A DNA stretch of 64,000 nt from Trichomonas vaginalis G3 (Eukaryota; Parabasalia; Trichomonadida; Trichomonadidae). Shown here in pieces: positions 48,392 to 59,603 of this stretch. How positions within the stretch are numbered: position 1 is the first letter of the stretch; every line of letters begins with the position of its first letter. The stretch spans positions 13,760,205-13,824,204 of the forward strand of contig NC_067206.1 in NCBI RefSeq assembly GCF_026262505.1, in the 5' to 3' direction. The position numbers and the translations under genes were made by a program. The notes beneath the pieces are model-generated. The model saw nothing but the letters and a program-made list of their open reading frames with translations, did not search any database and had not been told where the DNA came from.

Positions 48392-49273
48392 ATGCAAGTC
48401 AGAAATATTCAGAACATAGCACCGAGTCTAACTGACAAGAGTATAAAGATATACTATGAACACGTTATGATGAAACCAACCAAAATTCAAGAAAGTCAGT
48501 ATACTTATGAATATCCAAGACACTGGGTAGAGTATGTAGGAGGTGAGAAAGCTATTGAAATAAGACAAGTTAGAAGTATTCCAGCAGGAAGGACAATATT
48601 ATTGAAGAACTTTAATGTTTTGAGATATAATGATGAGACAAAGAAGCAAGATAGTTTTCCTGTTGCTGTGTATGTGAACCTAGACACAGGAGATGACATG
48701 AAAGTTTTTAACACAAAGCTTCAAACGGTAGTGAGAGAACAACTGACTGCGGAAGGACATCCATTACCTTCAGAAGTTACCATAGTATATAATTTTGAAA
48801 CAAATGCAATAGATTTTAAAGTCGTCTCTGCAAAGAAGTCAGGTTTTACATTTAATGAAGCAGATGTATATTCGAATGAAAACTTCAAAGCTATTGCATG
48901 GTTAGATAATGACGATTGCTTTAAGAAAATATTTAAATTCAGTGACTCAACGATGTCAATAGATGACCTTCGTGGAATGTTACCATCGACGTTTACAGTT
49001 GAAGGTTCAGCAGGATTGCTTACAAGATTGTCAATTGGTGGTATTTGGTCTCGTGAGAACATTGTTATAAAATCCAGTATAAGTGAATTTGCTGAAGAAT
49101 CTATATTATGTCTTTCAAACTACATGTATTCGCCACCGAAGCATTATAGTATAACAAACTTTGTCAGTAAGTTTAACATAAGACTTGTCGAACCTTCTTC
49201 AATGAAAGATGTTGTGCTACCTAAAGATGGAAAGGATGGACTCATTATTGAGATGATTTTAATAGCATATTAA
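48392..49273 (+). CDS. Third jelly-roll-like virion protein
   Basis: ATG at 48392 (MQVRNIQNIAPSLTD), 293 aa. Opening strand pattern YPRHWVEYVGGEKAIEIRQV and closing pattern FNIRLVEPSSMKDVVLPKDG, then EMILIAY, resemble the minor capsid plan seen in the 258-aa and 285-aa proteins. The assignment is by pattern. TAA is followed at once by the ATG of the next gene. Confidence 0.5.
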   Translation: MQVRNIQNIAPSLTDKSIKIYYEHVMMKPTKIQESQYTYEYPRHWVEYVGGEKAIEIRQVRSIPAGRTILLKNFNVLRYNDETKKQDSFPVAVYVNLDTGDDMKVFNTKLQTVVREQLTAEGHPLPSEVTIVYNFETNAIDFKVVSAKKSGFTFNEADVYSNENFKAIAWLDNDDCFKKIFKFSDSTMSIDDLRGMLPSTFTVEGSAGLLTRLSIGGIWSRENIVIKSSISEFAEESILCLSNYMYSPPKHYSITNFVSKFNIRLVEPSSMKDVVLPKDGKDGLIIEMILIAY

Positions 49274-49498
49274 ATGAGCTTGTTCTTGAAGGTCATTCAT
49301 GATGAAATAACTGTTGTAGAAGATGTTAGCAATTGTTCAGACATTTTGAAGCGAATAGATGAGATAAGAAAGAAGTTTATGAAGCCGCAACGCGGCGAGG
49401 ACGAAGTCCATGAGAATGTTTATGTTTCATTGACTTTCTCCAGTAACGAGAACTTTTATGAGATAATATTGAAGAGAGATGATTTTAATATGGTGTAA
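49274..49498 (+). CDS. 74-aa small protein with in-frame double hairpin (copy C)
   Basis: MSLFLKVIHDEITVVEDVSN, then FMKPQRGEDEVHENVYV; the KPQRGEDEVH stretch is identical to residues 56-65 of PolB. Beta-rich end. TAA/ATG junctions on both sides suggest reinitiation or very tight packing. Confidence 0.7.
   Translation: MSLFLKVIHDEITVVEDVSNCSDILKRIDEIRKKFMKPQRGEDEVHENVYVSLTFSSNENFYEIILKRDDFNMV
49385..49409. repeat. In-frame double hairpin
   Basis: CCGC/AAC/GCGG, spacer CGA, GGAC/GAA/GTCC. The same 25 bp occurs in PolB at 63,191-63,215 and 18,955-18,979 on the opposite genomic strand. Confidence 0.9.
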
Positions 49499-50023
49499 AT
49501 GGTAGCTTGGGCAGCTTTAGGCGCAATGGGAACAAAAGCATTAGCATTTGGAGCAAAAGCACTTGGGGCTTATGACGCAGTAAATAAAATGAGTGGAGGA
49601 AGAGTTTCGAAGACATTAGATGCAAATAAAGGAAAGATTGGAGGCTGGGTTGCAAAGAAGTTAAGATTAAATAAAATAGGGCTCATAAATAAAGCATCCA
49701 ATTTGGTTGCGACTGAGTCAGAAAATGCTTTAGGAAAGGACGATGAGTTTGCAAAACATGCAAAAGACTTTAATGACCAGATGAAAGGTGAAACAATGCA
49801 TTTAAATAGAGTCGATGGAACTAAAGAAAATGTTTCTTCTCCACCAGTAGTTCTTCCGTATGGTCCCTATGGAATGTATGGAAACCCTTACGAAAGACCA
49901 TTTGACCCATTGACTGGTGGAAGTAACTGGTATCATTACGGACGAAGAAGAAAGACAGTTAAGCTGGAGACAGACGTGAAGAAAGCAACTAAAAAGAAAC
50001 CAAGGAAGAGAGTTATAAAGTAA
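49499..50023 (+). CDS. 174-aa minor virion-type protein
   Basis: MVAWAALGAMGTKALAFG amphipathic Gly/Ala start, middle helix with LRLNKIGLINKASNLV, Pro/Tyr/Gly segment PPVVLPYGPYGMYGNPYERP, and a basic C-terminus (VKKATKKKPRKRVIK). This resembles the general plan of adenovirus-like membrane-lytic/core proteins and the 133-aa family 1 protein; inference only. Last gene before the TIR. Confidence 0.6.
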   Translation: MVAWAALGAMGTKALAFGAKALGAYDAVNKMSGGRVSKTLDANKGKIGGWVAKKLRLNKIGLINKASNLVATESENALGKDDEFAKHAKDFNDQMKGETMHLNRVDGTKENVSSPPVVLPYGPYGMYGNPYERPFDPLTGGSNWYHYGRRRKTVKLETDVKKATKKKPRKRVIK

Positions 50024-50033
50024 TGAATTCACA

Positions 50034-50081
50034 AGGTTAGAAAACGTGTTAGAAAACGTGTTAGATCTAACATTCTAACAT
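50034..50081. repeat. Palindrome array, changed-arm variant (GTTAG/CTAAC)
   Basis: GGTTAGAAAACGTGTTAGAA, AACGTGTTAGATCTAACATT, CTAACA. Same spacing as the GGTGA arrays; all arms have changed together. Confidence 0.85.
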
Positions 50082-50147
50082 AAACATTATTTTTTCACCT
50101 CTGACAACGTTTATTTTTATTTTATTTTTAAGTTTATTTTTATATAA

Positions 50148-50432
50148 ATGACAGAACAAAAGCAACTCATACAAATCAAAACATATAACAAACATACATT
50201 TAAACATTTATTCTTCCTTCCTGAGCATAACATGTTCTTTCAAATACATCCGAGACCAGTTGACTTTTCATTGACTGTGTATAAAGATAGAAATAGTTAT
50301 ATCATTAAACCATACGATGACGAAGGTAAGTTATGTAAATTGTACGTTAAGAAGTTAGAGAAAGTTTATGGCTTCAAGTATGACTACAATAGGGTTAACA
50401 CTGATGATGAAGATATTGAGGAAAATTTATGA
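50148..50432 (+). CDS. TIR-encoded 94-aa protein (right end of C)
   Basis: MTEQKQLIQIKTYNKHTFKH, ends DDEDIEENL. Inverted counterpart of 10,894-11,178. Confidence 0.65.
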   Translation: MTEQKQLIQIKTYNKHTFKHLFFLPEHNMFFQIHPRPVDFSLTVYKDRNSYIIKPYDDEGKLCKLYVKKLEKVYGFKYDYNRVNTDDEDIEENL

Positions 50433-50662
50433 GAACATTAGTGAAGTCGTTAGTGAGAACGATAGTGAGAACGTTTATTTTTTACATTAGTGAGTTCGTT
50501 AGTGAAGTGAAGTGGGTGGCGGCTTTGTAAATATTTAAGGTTAAATTAGTTTTTGCGTTCATGTTGTAAAATATACGTTAACGGTTTTGTAAAGTGTCAA
50601 ATTCACAAGTATTGGGTAAGGTGGAACGCAGTGCCGCCGTACCCAAGACTTGTATACTAACT
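50433..50662 (-). repeat. Right terminal inverted repeat of Maverick C
   Basis: Direct repeats of the TTAGTGAGAACG/TTAGTGAAGTCG kind, then GGCGGCTTTGTAAATATTTA, AATATACGTTAACGGTTTTG, a hairpin, and the terminus ...ATACTAACT at 50,662, the inverse of AGTTAGTAT. Confidence 0.85.
50606..50652 (-). repeat. Terminal hairpin of Maverick C
   Basis: Arms CAAGT and TTGGGTA pair with TACCCAA and ACTTG around a loop containing CGCAGTGC (inverse of GCACTGCG). Confidence 0.8.
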
Positions 50663-51115
50663 AACCTCGCCTCTATGATCTAGTGGCCAGACTATGTAAG
50701 CAAATTGATGGTAGAACCACATATGCGGATCAGTAGCGATCCTGAACAGAACGAAGAGCTCAAATCCATATTACTTATTCACTGTACATTATCGAAAACA
50801 ACTGATTACTTTATGAGAATAAACGTTAACGATATTTTAAATTTTCATTTTTTTACATAAAAAGTAGCATCCAAAGATAAAGATGATATCTTTGATGTTT
50901 GCTTGTAAATGTTTTTCTATTACTAAGTAGTAATTATGCTTATGCTTTTATATTATTAGATCTATATGCAGATTATGTGAGCATTATCATATGCATATAC
51001 TTTAATGTTGATAAAATCGATAGATTCCTGATTAAAACGTAATTTTTCCGACATATTCTGATTCTACATGCGGAAATAAATCATTTGGCACTCTCAGATT
51101 TAATAATAATTTGGC
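50663..51115. other. Non-Maverick flank, nothing recognised
   Basis: Unique AT-rich DNA immediately outside the C terminus. Only a 27-bp duplication (ATTTGGCACTCTCAGATTTA...) at 51,083-51,135 next to the microsatellite. A tRNA-like A-box was considered and rejected. Confidence 0.5.
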
Positions 51116-52489
<1,374 letters not shown>

Positions 52490-52809
52490 ATTATTATTAT
52501 TAAAAAATTACATAATTTTGATAGAAGAAGATAGATCTATAAATTAGATAAATATAGAAGAGTATTGGAAGAAGATTATTAAAAAAAATTAGATAAATAT
52601 AGAAGAGTATTGGAAGAAGATAGATCTATAAATGTATATAAAATTATTTTTCCAAAATGCCCCTCCCAAAAAGTGGGAGGTTTTGCAATTTTTCGATGAT
52701 TCATATGACCCTGATTTTTTTGGGAATGATATTACATTCATCCAATTGGTAAGTGGACCTGCTACTAACCCAATTAATCATGAGATTGTAGTAACCTTGC
52801 TAAAATAGG

Positions 52810-53585
52810 CTGAGGGAGGAAAAAACGAAAATTTCAACAAAACGATTATTTCAATTGCAATTCTCAAAACTTTTAAAAGCAGAACCTTATTCTTCTATCA
52901 GAGATTTAGAAAAACTCACAAAAATACCAAGAAGTACAGTACATACGTATCTTATAAATGTTACTAGATTTGTTATTAAGCATACAAAGTGGGTGGCACA
53001 CGATCTCACTAAGTCAGACTTTCAAAGCAAATGCTTAGTGAACTCAATGAACTGGAAAAGAAAAAGCGCCATGATTTAAGCTATGAACACGAACAATTAT
53101 GGCTCACTCACGAAGAACCACCTCCAAGAAAGTGATGTTGATAATTATCTGAACAAAAGATGGAATTGTCTAAATTGATATGCTTCCAAGGAGTACCAAA
53201 TTTAACAGTATCTGTTACTTGGAAAATATCATTAAGAAAATGATAGATCGTATTAATCCAAAGCAAAGAAAAAAGTGAAAATTCATCTTCACGCCGATAA
53301 CGCGAAACCACATGTTGCAAAAAATTTTAAATTTTTGTGATGATTCTGGAGAAATAAAAGTTATTCAACCAGTTTACACGCCGGATATCACTCCAAGCAA
53401 CTTTTATTTATTCGGCTACATCAAAGACAAGCTTCTTGGATCTAAGTTCAATTCAGAAAATAATTTTTTAATGCAGTAATTGAAATTTGAAGTGAAATCC
53501 TGCAGGATGTCTTGCGAAACGTTTTTGACGGATGGAAAGAAAAATTTCAATGTGTAATTGATGCCAAAGGTGATTATTTTGATTA
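52810..53585 (+). pseudogene. Mariner transposase remnant
   Basis: An HTH region (SSIRDLEKLTKIPRSTVHTY, 52,885-52,944), ... then HLHADNAKPHVAKN (53,283-53,324) and YTPDITPSNFYLFGYIKDKL (53,372-53,431), i.e. the second and third catalytic Asp of mariner D34D transposases. Several frameshifts and stops. Diverged from the 28,446 copy, so an older element. Confidence 0.8.
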
Positions 53586-53694
53586 AACAATATATTCATT
53601 CTATTTTGATTTTTTTATTAAGTATAAAGCTTCATGCAATATATTTTTGATGATACGACTTTTTTTCATTTGTGTTGTAAGGGTGTGGCACCCA

Positions 53695-54030
53695 TCTTAA
53701 ATGCTTGATTTTGAAGCCAAGATCGTAGAGTAAATGACGGCGGACAGTTTCACATGTAATTTTTGTCTCTTTTTAAATGTCTCGCACCGAGTACAAAGGA
53801 TGTTCTTCCAAGCATCTCAAAATTGATTCATTTACAACTTGGAATATCATTTTTTGCAAATTTTCCTCATCGGTTTATTTATCTGAATTAAACTTTGTAC
53901 TTCTTAAATACTTTGTGACTGTTGAATAAGCAATAGAACCTTCTCCTAATGTAGTATTGATTTCTTGAAAAATTTGTTGGGAATTCCATTCCTTTTTTTG
54001 AAAATAAAGAACAACGGACATCAAGTCCAT
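53695..54030 (-). pseudogene. Second mariner-type remnant, HTH part only
   Basis: From the ATG at 54030 (MDLMSVVLYFQKKEWNSQQI) a HTH-like segment with STVTKYLRSTKF is followed, after a stop, by ENLQKMIFQVVNESI...ETVRRHLLYDLGF, a second HTH typical of Tc1/mariner N-termini. No catalytic part. Opposite in orientation to the remnant at 52,810. Confidence 0.6.
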
Positions 54031-54068
54031 TTAAAAAATTGTAATTCTAAACGTAATCAAATTTTACC

Positions 54069-54194
54069 AAAATAGATTAAAAATTGAATGAGTGAAGCGG
54101 TTTTCAATTTTTAATCTATTTTGAAAAACGAATTAATAATTGTGATCTGTACAAAATATTTCCCAAATATTTTGTAAAGCTCACAATTATTAAT
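54069..54194. repeat. Two AT-rich hairpins
   Basis: 54,069-54,122: AAAATAGATTAAAAATTGAA and its complement. 54,132-54,194: AATTAATAATTGTGA and TACAAAATATTT arms around CCC. The remaining DNA to 54,700 shows no gene; another weak inverted repeat (CCAAAGTTGG ... TTTTGGC) is near 54,356-54,425. Confidence 0.75.
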
Positions 54195-54713
54195 ATGTTT
54201 TACAAAATATAAAAATTTACAAATAGGATTAATATAAGCGTTTTATAAGTTTATATATATATTATTGATGCAATTAAATCCAATCAAATATAACTACAAA
54301 TAATATTACTACACTTTAATTAGTCAACCTATATATTAAAGGATGTCAATTTGGAGCCAAAGTTGGAAAATTCCTAAGACTCGCTGCCACAGTATATGAG
54401 TCTTGCATCTAAAAGTTTTGGCTTTATCGATTTATAGGAATTGCAATTGATGCCAGAAAGTTGGGTGGTGTAGGAATCTGCGAAACAGTCCGAAAATATT
54501 AAAATTTGAGAATAAATTGGTCCGCAAACAAACAAATTGTCTTCCACCTCCGTTCTATTTTTCCGTTTTGGTACAGTGCATACGAATCAGCGTGACCACA
54601 TTCTACATTGCAGAGATTTTATATTCATCATTTGTTTCACAATAATGTACCTACACTCTTCATGGGAGAGATATTAATTCCGAATAAATGTCCTTTTCAT
54701 AGTTAGTATCCCT

Positions 54714-54754
54714 AACTTGGGTACGGCGGCACTGCGTTCCACCTTACCCAAGTT
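54714..54754 (+). repeat. Terminal hairpin of Maverick B
   Basis: Arms AACTTGGGTA + GG.GG and CC.CC + TACCCAAGTT around GCACTGCGTT, with mismatches at the same stem places as in A and C. Confidence 0.8.
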
Positions 54755-54943
54755 AACGGTTTGACACTTTACGAAACCGGTAACGTATATTTTACAACAC
54801 AACCATAACACCAACTTAACCTTTAATATTTACAAAACCATCTGACACATAAACGACTTCACTAACGAATTCACTACCGTCCTCACTAAATAAAAATAAC
54901 CTTATTTTTATTTTTTTTTAATTTTTTATTTCATTACAAAGAC

Positions 54944-55448
54944 ATGTCCGACTACATTTACTATGACTCTTTCCCAGAACGTTTCCGTGAACTATTCAAA
55001 ACTCAAGTAAAACTGAGAAACATGCATTTTAACAAAGACAGACCATTGACGATGAAAGAAACCCTGAATATATTACAATCCATATGACGCAAAGTTCATT
55101 GCATACATTCCTTATGGTCGCAGAGGAACGAAAACTATTTCAACAATGACGAAAAATTATTTCTGGAGCGATGAAGAAAATTGCCTTATCTACATAAATG
55201 CATACTTAAATAAAGCTACATATTGTACAAAAGAAGGTTGGACTGGATTTGAGCTCTACATATACGACGACGATGGAAACAGACGTTGTGTATACCCATA
55301 CGATAATATGTACCATTGTTTTCATCAAGCATTAAACGAATACATAGTCAGTAAGGGTCTCATTCCTGTGAGTAGATATGCTTTATTTTTGTTCCCACAT
55401 TTATTTAAAATAAATGATATAACCACCCTCACACGTATGAAAACATAG
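54944..55448 (+). pseudogene. TIR-proximal gene of B, frameshifted
   Basis: ATG at 54944 (MSDYIYYDSFPERFRELF); stop TGA at 55,085 after one lost base; the other frame then runs through TMTKNYFWSDEENCLIYINA and YIYDDDGNRRCVYPYDNMYH to 55,448. It occupies the place of the 94-aa TIR gene and shares a weak 'Y.YDD.G' pattern with it, but is otherwise different, so TIR genes have been exchanged. Confidence 0.55.
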
Positions 55449-55463
55449 CACAAAAATAATGTT

Positions 55464-55511
55464 TAGGTGAAGTGGTGAAATCTCACCTCTTTTTTCACCT
55501 GTTTTTTCACC
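55464..55511. repeat. GGTGA/TCACC palindrome array
   Basis: As at 11,266, with G-to-A in the core (GGTGAAATCTCACC). Confidence 0.8.
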
Positions 55512-55528
55512 CTGTTGAATTCATTGCT

Positions 55529-55765
55529 TTATAACTCTCTTCCTTTCTCCAACTCTTCTAGCTTCTTCTTAAGTTCAGCAATGTTGTCCTCATGAAGTTT
55601 AATCTTTCTCAAAATTCCTTCTCTATCTAATGGTTGCTTTATCTTTCTAAACTGAACTCTACCATCCTTCATAGTATGAATGTAAAAACCTTCTGGAATA
55701 GTTCCTGATTTAATGTATTCTACCATAAACTTTTGTTTCATTGCTTCAGTGACTTTATTTGTCAT
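55529..55765 (-). CDS. 78-aa coiled-coil protein with 'PxGFYI..DGR' module (copy B)
   Basis: ATG at 55765 (MTNKVTEAMKQKFMVEY). One residue different from copy A (L/M). See the entry at 11,330. Confidence 0.65.
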   Translation of the reverse strand: MTNKVTEAMKQKFMVEYIKSGTIPEGFYIHTMKDGRVQFRKIKQPLDREGILRKIKLHEDNIAELKKKLEELEKGREL

Positions 55766-55813
55766 TTCAATCAAATAAAAATTTTAATATTAAATAAAAA
55801 TAACGTTATTTTT

Positions 55814-56275
55814 TCAGTAAGGAAACGCAGGAGTTTTACGATTTATTTGAGGAGTAGGTTCTGGTTTAAATGTTGGAGTCGGTTTAGGAGTTGACTTTTG
55901 AACAGGAGTTTGTACTTCCATAGGTTCAGGAGTCATTGAAGGTTTTGCTTGTGAAGGCGTTGGTTTTGACGTTGCGAAGGTGTTGGTTTGTTTAACTTCA
56001 ACTACTTCAGTATTATTTACAACATTTGCTTTGTTTCTTTTCAACATCATAACTGCTCCTGCTGTAGCTAGCAAACCTAGTGGGAGACCATATCTTATAT
56101 AAGGACTTGACCAAATGCTATTTTTGACAGGAGCTGGTGGAACACCTAACCTTGGTGAGACTGCTCTTTGCCATTGTGCAGCTCGTAAGAAATATTCAAT
56201 AGGTGCTCCATAATCGTTTGGTAAAGTTTGTTTCATAGATGGTGAAGGTTCACGAGAGCTTGATGAAGAACTCAT
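55814..56275 (-). CDS. Single-pass membrane protein with Pro/Thr-rich tail
   Basis: 153 aa, ATG at 56275 (MSSSSSSREPSPSMKQT). Ser-rich start, a segment WQRAVSPRLGVPPAPVKN, then a transmembrane helix (~60-80: YGLPLGLLATAGAVMMLKRN), and a Pro/Thr/Lys repeat tail (PTPSQAKPSMTPEPMEVQTP). A virion membrane or envelope-type role is possible; no family recognised. Located next to MCP as in A. Confidence 0.65.
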   Translation of the reverse strand: MSSSSSSREPSPSMKQTLPNDYGAPIEYFLRAAQWQRAVSPRLGVPPAPVKNSIWSSPYIRYGLPLGLLATAGAVMMLKRNKANVVNNTEVVEVKQTNTFATSKPTPSQAKPSMTPEPMEVQTPVQKSTPKPTPTFKPEPTPQINRKTPAFPY

Positions 56276-56305
56276 TTATAAGCTTTAAAAATAAACGTTC
56301 ATCCT

Positions 56306-57880
56306 TTATTCCTCACTGTCGTCCGTAGCTAAGTTATAGTCATCTAATCTTATTATGGGGATGCCATTAGCACGCACCTGAATGGCAAAGCAACAATCCC
56401 TCATAAATCCAATAAGTGGCTTTGGTACATTTTCAGTTGCTAGTTCAATAGGTCCTTTAACAGACAATTTGTATGTTATTGGAGCAGTAGATGTTTGACC
56501 TTGCTGGAAGCAAAAGTCCACTTCTGTTGGAAAACCACATAAGAAATGTGTGTTGTCATAGCTATCCCATTTATGTTCCACACTACCATCATCCACCAAT
56601 GACCTCATAACATCTTCATTAAATCCTATCATATCATTGTTTGTATTGCAAGCGTTCGCAACCATTTCATAAAATACAGGTCCATATGATTTTTCAGGTT
56701 CTGCAGGCATATTTCCATAAGCTCCCATGGAAAGCTGAAGATATTTAAACTTAGGGTTCTCAAAATTAACATAATAGTTGTCTTTCTTTCTAAATAGTGC
56801 CCAAATACTTTTAACATTAATAGGCGTATAAGCTGCTGTAAATGTTGCACTTGAACTATCTGTATTCTTTGAGAATGAACCGTCCATAGGAATCCAATCC
56901 ATAACTTTAACAGGAAAACATAAAGCCTCGTTTGTATAATGTTCTACAAGTTCTGTATAAATGTTAGGGTCTAAAGAGAATGACTTTGGATGAATGAAAC
57001 ATTCATTAAAATCCATCTTTGTTCGAAATAGTTGCTGGGTTACAGTTGTAATAGTAACTGTTCCACTAGCTTCTACTGCCTTCGTTATCATAGTGAATGG
57101 TTCATTCCATGGAACAAATTTATTTGTCGGTGGATTTGAATCTGAAGCAAATGCAACTTTAAGAGTTGGATTGAAAGCAATGATATCATTTACAGATATA
57201 GATGTGCATTGTAAGGCGTCGCTACTGAACTTTACTTTAAGCTGAATGTTTCCTGCAAAAGCTGGAATAAATCGAATAGCTTCTAATGGAAGGAATCTTC
57301 TAACAGGAATTCTTAAACGAAGCTTAAAATCAAATGATTTTCCTGCTGTAATTGGACCACTAACAATTTGTCCTGTTCTGCATGTTCCCGAATGACTCCA
57401 TACATCTTCATGTCGAGTCTTTGAGAAAACATCTACTTTCTTTATTTGTTCGGTAGTTTGTGAGTTTGAAGTTATATATGCTTCTTCTCTTGCGTTGTCT
57501 TGAGAATATACGATACGACCATTTGCAAGGATTTGATATCCAGCAACTGCATAGAAAGCGTCATCGAAACCAATCCAAAATCCTGGTGGGTTTGTTTTAT
57601 TGGAACCTGAACCAATTTCTTTATCTACAATAAATTGACCTTCCATTTTATACGTAATGAATGTATTGTAAAGGTCCAACATATTTTCACCAGGAGGTGA
57701 GAGATTGAATGTTACCCATGTGTTATCTTTAGCAGTTCCAGGTTGTGATGGAATCTTTGCGTCAGAATATTTTCTATTAGTGTCACCAATTTGAACTGCA
57801 TTGTCTATGATATCGAAATATGAGCGAATCTGATGAATATGCTCTGCTGGAGTAAATTCGTTTAACTGTTCGTTCTGCAT
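56306..57880 (-). CDS. mcp: Major capsid protein (double jelly-roll), intact
   Basis: 524 aa, ATG at 57880 (MQNEQLNEFTPAEHIHQIRS). Beta-rich throughout: LRIPVRRFLPLEAIRFIPAF, WVTFNLSPPGENMLDLYN, VKVMDWIPMDGSFSK. Length and gene neighbourhood fit the Polinton double jelly-roll MCP, which forms trimeric capsomers of an icosahedral shell. The fold call is an inference from family knowledge and context. No damage seen; near-identical to copy A up to its C-terminal shift. Confidence 0.7.
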   Translation of the reverse strand: MQNEQLNEFTPAEHIHQIRSYFDIIDNAVQIGDTNRKYSDAKIPSQPGTAKDNTWVTFNLSPPGENMLDLYNTFITYKMEGQFIVDKEIGSGSNKTNPPGFWIGFDDAFYAVAGYQILANGRIVYSQDNAREEAYITSNSQTTEQIKKVDVFSKTRHEDVWSHSGTCRTGQIVSGPITAGKSFDFKLRLRIPVRRFLPLEAIRFIPAFAGNIQLKVKFSSDALQCTSISVNDIIAFNPTLKVAFASDSNPPTNKFVPWNEPFTMITKAVEASGTVTITTVTQQLFRTKMDFNECFIHPKSFSLDPNIYTELVEHYTNEALCFPVKVMDWIPMDGSFSKNTDSSSATFTAAYTPINVKSIWALFRKKDNYYVNFENPKFKYLQLSMGAYGNMPAEPEKSYGPVFYEMVANACNTNNDMIGFNEDVMRSLVDDGSVEHKWDSYDNTHFLCGFPTEVDFCFQQGQTSTAPITYKLSVKGPIELATENVPKPLIGFMRDCCFAIQVRANGIPIIRLDDYNLATDDSEE

Positions 57881-57907
57881 GTATTTACTTCAGATAAAAA
57901 TATCTAT

Positions 57908-58334
57908 TTACTTCATTATTCTCACTCTTCTTCTTGGCATTCGTGGTGGAAGTTGTTTCTTGACATTTTCAATGAACTGTACATTCTCTTTTGTCTCAAC
58001 TTCTTTCACTGGCGGGTCAGGATTCTTTGACTCGGTTTGTTTTTCAATGAAATTCACGAACTTTGCAATAAGCTCTTGGTTCGTTATTGAAAGTACATCT
58101 GGCTTCTTTTCTTCTGTTCTATTGACTTTTCAGTTTGAATAGAAGGCTTAACATGGGCTTCGCCCCGGTGCCATGCACCTTAATGTTGTCGCTTTCTGCA
58201 TTCGCTAATGGAACCTTTCTTTTTCTTACGTATATTTTACCATCTTTACTCTGACTTACGTAATAGAAAGGATGTTGTATTCCTCGTGCGTCATTTAATA
58301 TAATAGACTCTCGCTCTGATTTTGACAAGCTCAT
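57908..58334 (-). pseudogene. Small basic-tailed protein with 'PFYYV..DGK' module (copy B), frameshifted
   Basis: ATG at 58334. After KVPLANAESDNIKVHG the double hairpin at 58,155-58,179 puts the frame out by one relative to A, giving a stop at 58,119. The downstream frame (KPDVLSITNQELIAKFVNFI...PPRMPRRRVRIMK) is open to 57,908. Both copies are broken but at different points, so a functional parent existed. Confidence 0.55.
58155..58179. repeat. Double hairpin in coding sequence (copy B)
   Basis: GGGC/TTC/GCCC then GGTGC/CAT/GCACC. Copy A has a longer, mispaired version at the same site, and the reading frame differs between the two. Confidence 0.85.
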
Positions 58335-58379
58335 TTTACATCGGTTAAAGTTTTAATTTTGTTTTTTATCTGCAGTCAA

Positions 58380-58640
58380 ATGACTCAGACAAGCCCTACG
58401 GACAAGACCCAAGGGGTCATAGATGTTGAAGCATTGAAGAAAGAAATTCGTGAGCAAATTTTATCCGAACTGAAGGAACAAAAACAAGAACAAAAGCCAG
58501 AGAGACCAAAGAGAAAACTTAGTGAAAAACAACTTGCTGCATTAGCTGCTGGGAGACAGAAGAACCCACGTTTGCTGGCGAAGAAAGCTAGAGAAGAAGC
58601 TGAAGCAAAAGCTAAAGAAGCTGAAGCAAAGAAAGAGTAA
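58380..58640 (+). CDS. 86-aa basic coiled-coil protein (copy B)
   Basis: ATG at 58380; identical to 14,181 apart from the shortened AREEAEAK repeat. See that entry. Confidence 0.65.
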   Translation: MTQTSPTDKTQGVIDVEALKKEIREQILSELKEQKQEQKPERPKRKLSEKQLAALAAGRQKNPRLLAKKAREEAEAKAKEAEAKKE

Positions 58641-58664
58641 ATGGTTTATTTTTATCGGAACTAA

Positions 58665-59522
58665 ATGTATAGACAAATACCTTTATCTGTTGCGTTCAGT
58701 AGTGAAAACCCTGACGTCAAAATAAAGGGGAACAGAGTAACGTTTAAGTTTCCAACAGACTGGATTGTGAACATAAATGAAGAGAAGTACATTGGCATAA
58801 CAAATATGTATATAACACGTGCTTTCAGAAAGGTTGACTTTATACTTCAAGTCGAGATAGAAAATGACGAACAGTCTTTAAGCGCCCAAAACATTCACAT
58901 ATACAAATACTTTAAAGACGATACAACATTGCAACAATGTATGACTTCATTTAATGAGATGTTCGAGAAAAAGTTCAACATTGAAGTACAAACTTTACAG
59001 CCTTTACGTGAGTTTCTTGCACAACTGAAAGAAGAAGGTAGTCGGCCACAACTTATAGACTTTCATTATGAATTTAATGAAAATGAAGATGGAACTCATG
59101 ACTGTCAGTTTGTTATATATTCACCATTCAATGAAGTAGCTAAAAAGAAAGAAAATCCATTACGTATAAGATTTCAAATCTCTGAACCAAGTGATGATTT
59201 CAAGAATGTTTTCAATTATGATGCAATGCTTCCGAGGAAAAATGAATTTTCAAAGATTGTAACACCCGGCATTTGGGATAGAAAGCAAGCTATATTATAT
59301 TCAAACTTAAGTAAGGGAGTTGAAAATGAGTTCATTGGTCATACAAGAACTTCACCACTTCCTAACCCTAAATACTATAAATTAACTGGCTTCAATCGTG
59401 AGTTTTGGATAGACATGTTCTCCACTCATGACCATAACTGCCCAGTGTTCTTACCTCCAGACCATAAGGACTGTCTCTACATTGAAGCACAACTCTTAAA
59501 CTCTACCATCGCAGTATTGTAA
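58665..59522 (+). CDS. 285-aa jelly-roll-like minor capsid candidate
   Basis: ATG at 58665 (MYRQIPLSVAFSSENPDVKI). Opening strands GNRVTFKFPTDWIVNINEEK then YIGITNMYITRAF, a helix (CMTSFNEMFEKKFNIEV), and a closing strand LYIEAQLLNSTIAVL resemble the plan of the penton-like proteins. Intact; sits between the coiled-coil gene and PolB (tail to tail with PolB). Function by analogy only. Confidence 0.55.
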   Translation: MYRQIPLSVAFSSENPDVKIKGNRVTFKFPTDWIVNINEEKYIGITNMYITRAFRKVDFILQVEIENDEQSLSAQNIHIYKYFKDDTTLQQCMTSFNEMFEKKFNIEVQTLQPLREFLAQLKEEGSRPQLIDFHYEFNENEDGTHDCQFVIYSPFNEVAKKKENPLRIRFQISEPSDDFKNVFNYDAMLPRKNEFSKIVTPGIWDRKQAILYSNLSKGVENEFIGHTRTSPLPNPKYYKLTGFNREFWIDMFSTHDHNCPVFLPPDHKDCLYIEAQLLNSTIAVL

Positions 59523-59532
59523 ATGACCTCAT

Positions 59533-59556
59533 GGGCTTCGCCCTTGCCGCTAGCGG
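59533..59556. repeat. Double-hairpin insertion in intergenic DNA (present in B, absent in A)
   Basis: GGGC/TTC/GCCC, TTG, CCGC/TA/GCGG. Copy A at 15,326-15,340 reads CATGGGCTTATTTTTATC with nothing inserted. Confidence 0.9.
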
Positions 59557-59603
59557 CTTATTTTTATCACGAATGACCTCATTGCTGACAAAAATAAATG
59601 ACC

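Noticed and set aside
10701-50662. A single 40-kb Maverick bounded by the inverted ends at 10,701 and 50,662
   Set aside because: The interval holds two integrases plus a fragment of a third, three copies of the fibre-to-ATPase block and an internal TIR-type region at 33,300-33,680, and the flanking hexamers (AGAGAC and AACCTC) do not match. Two or more elements, possibly misjoined, fit better.
50668-50770. Possible tRNA gene (TGATCTAGTGG A-box-like, CTCAAATCC B-box-like)
   Set aside because: The two boxes are too far apart for a ~72-nt tRNA and no acceptor or anticodon stems can be drawn.
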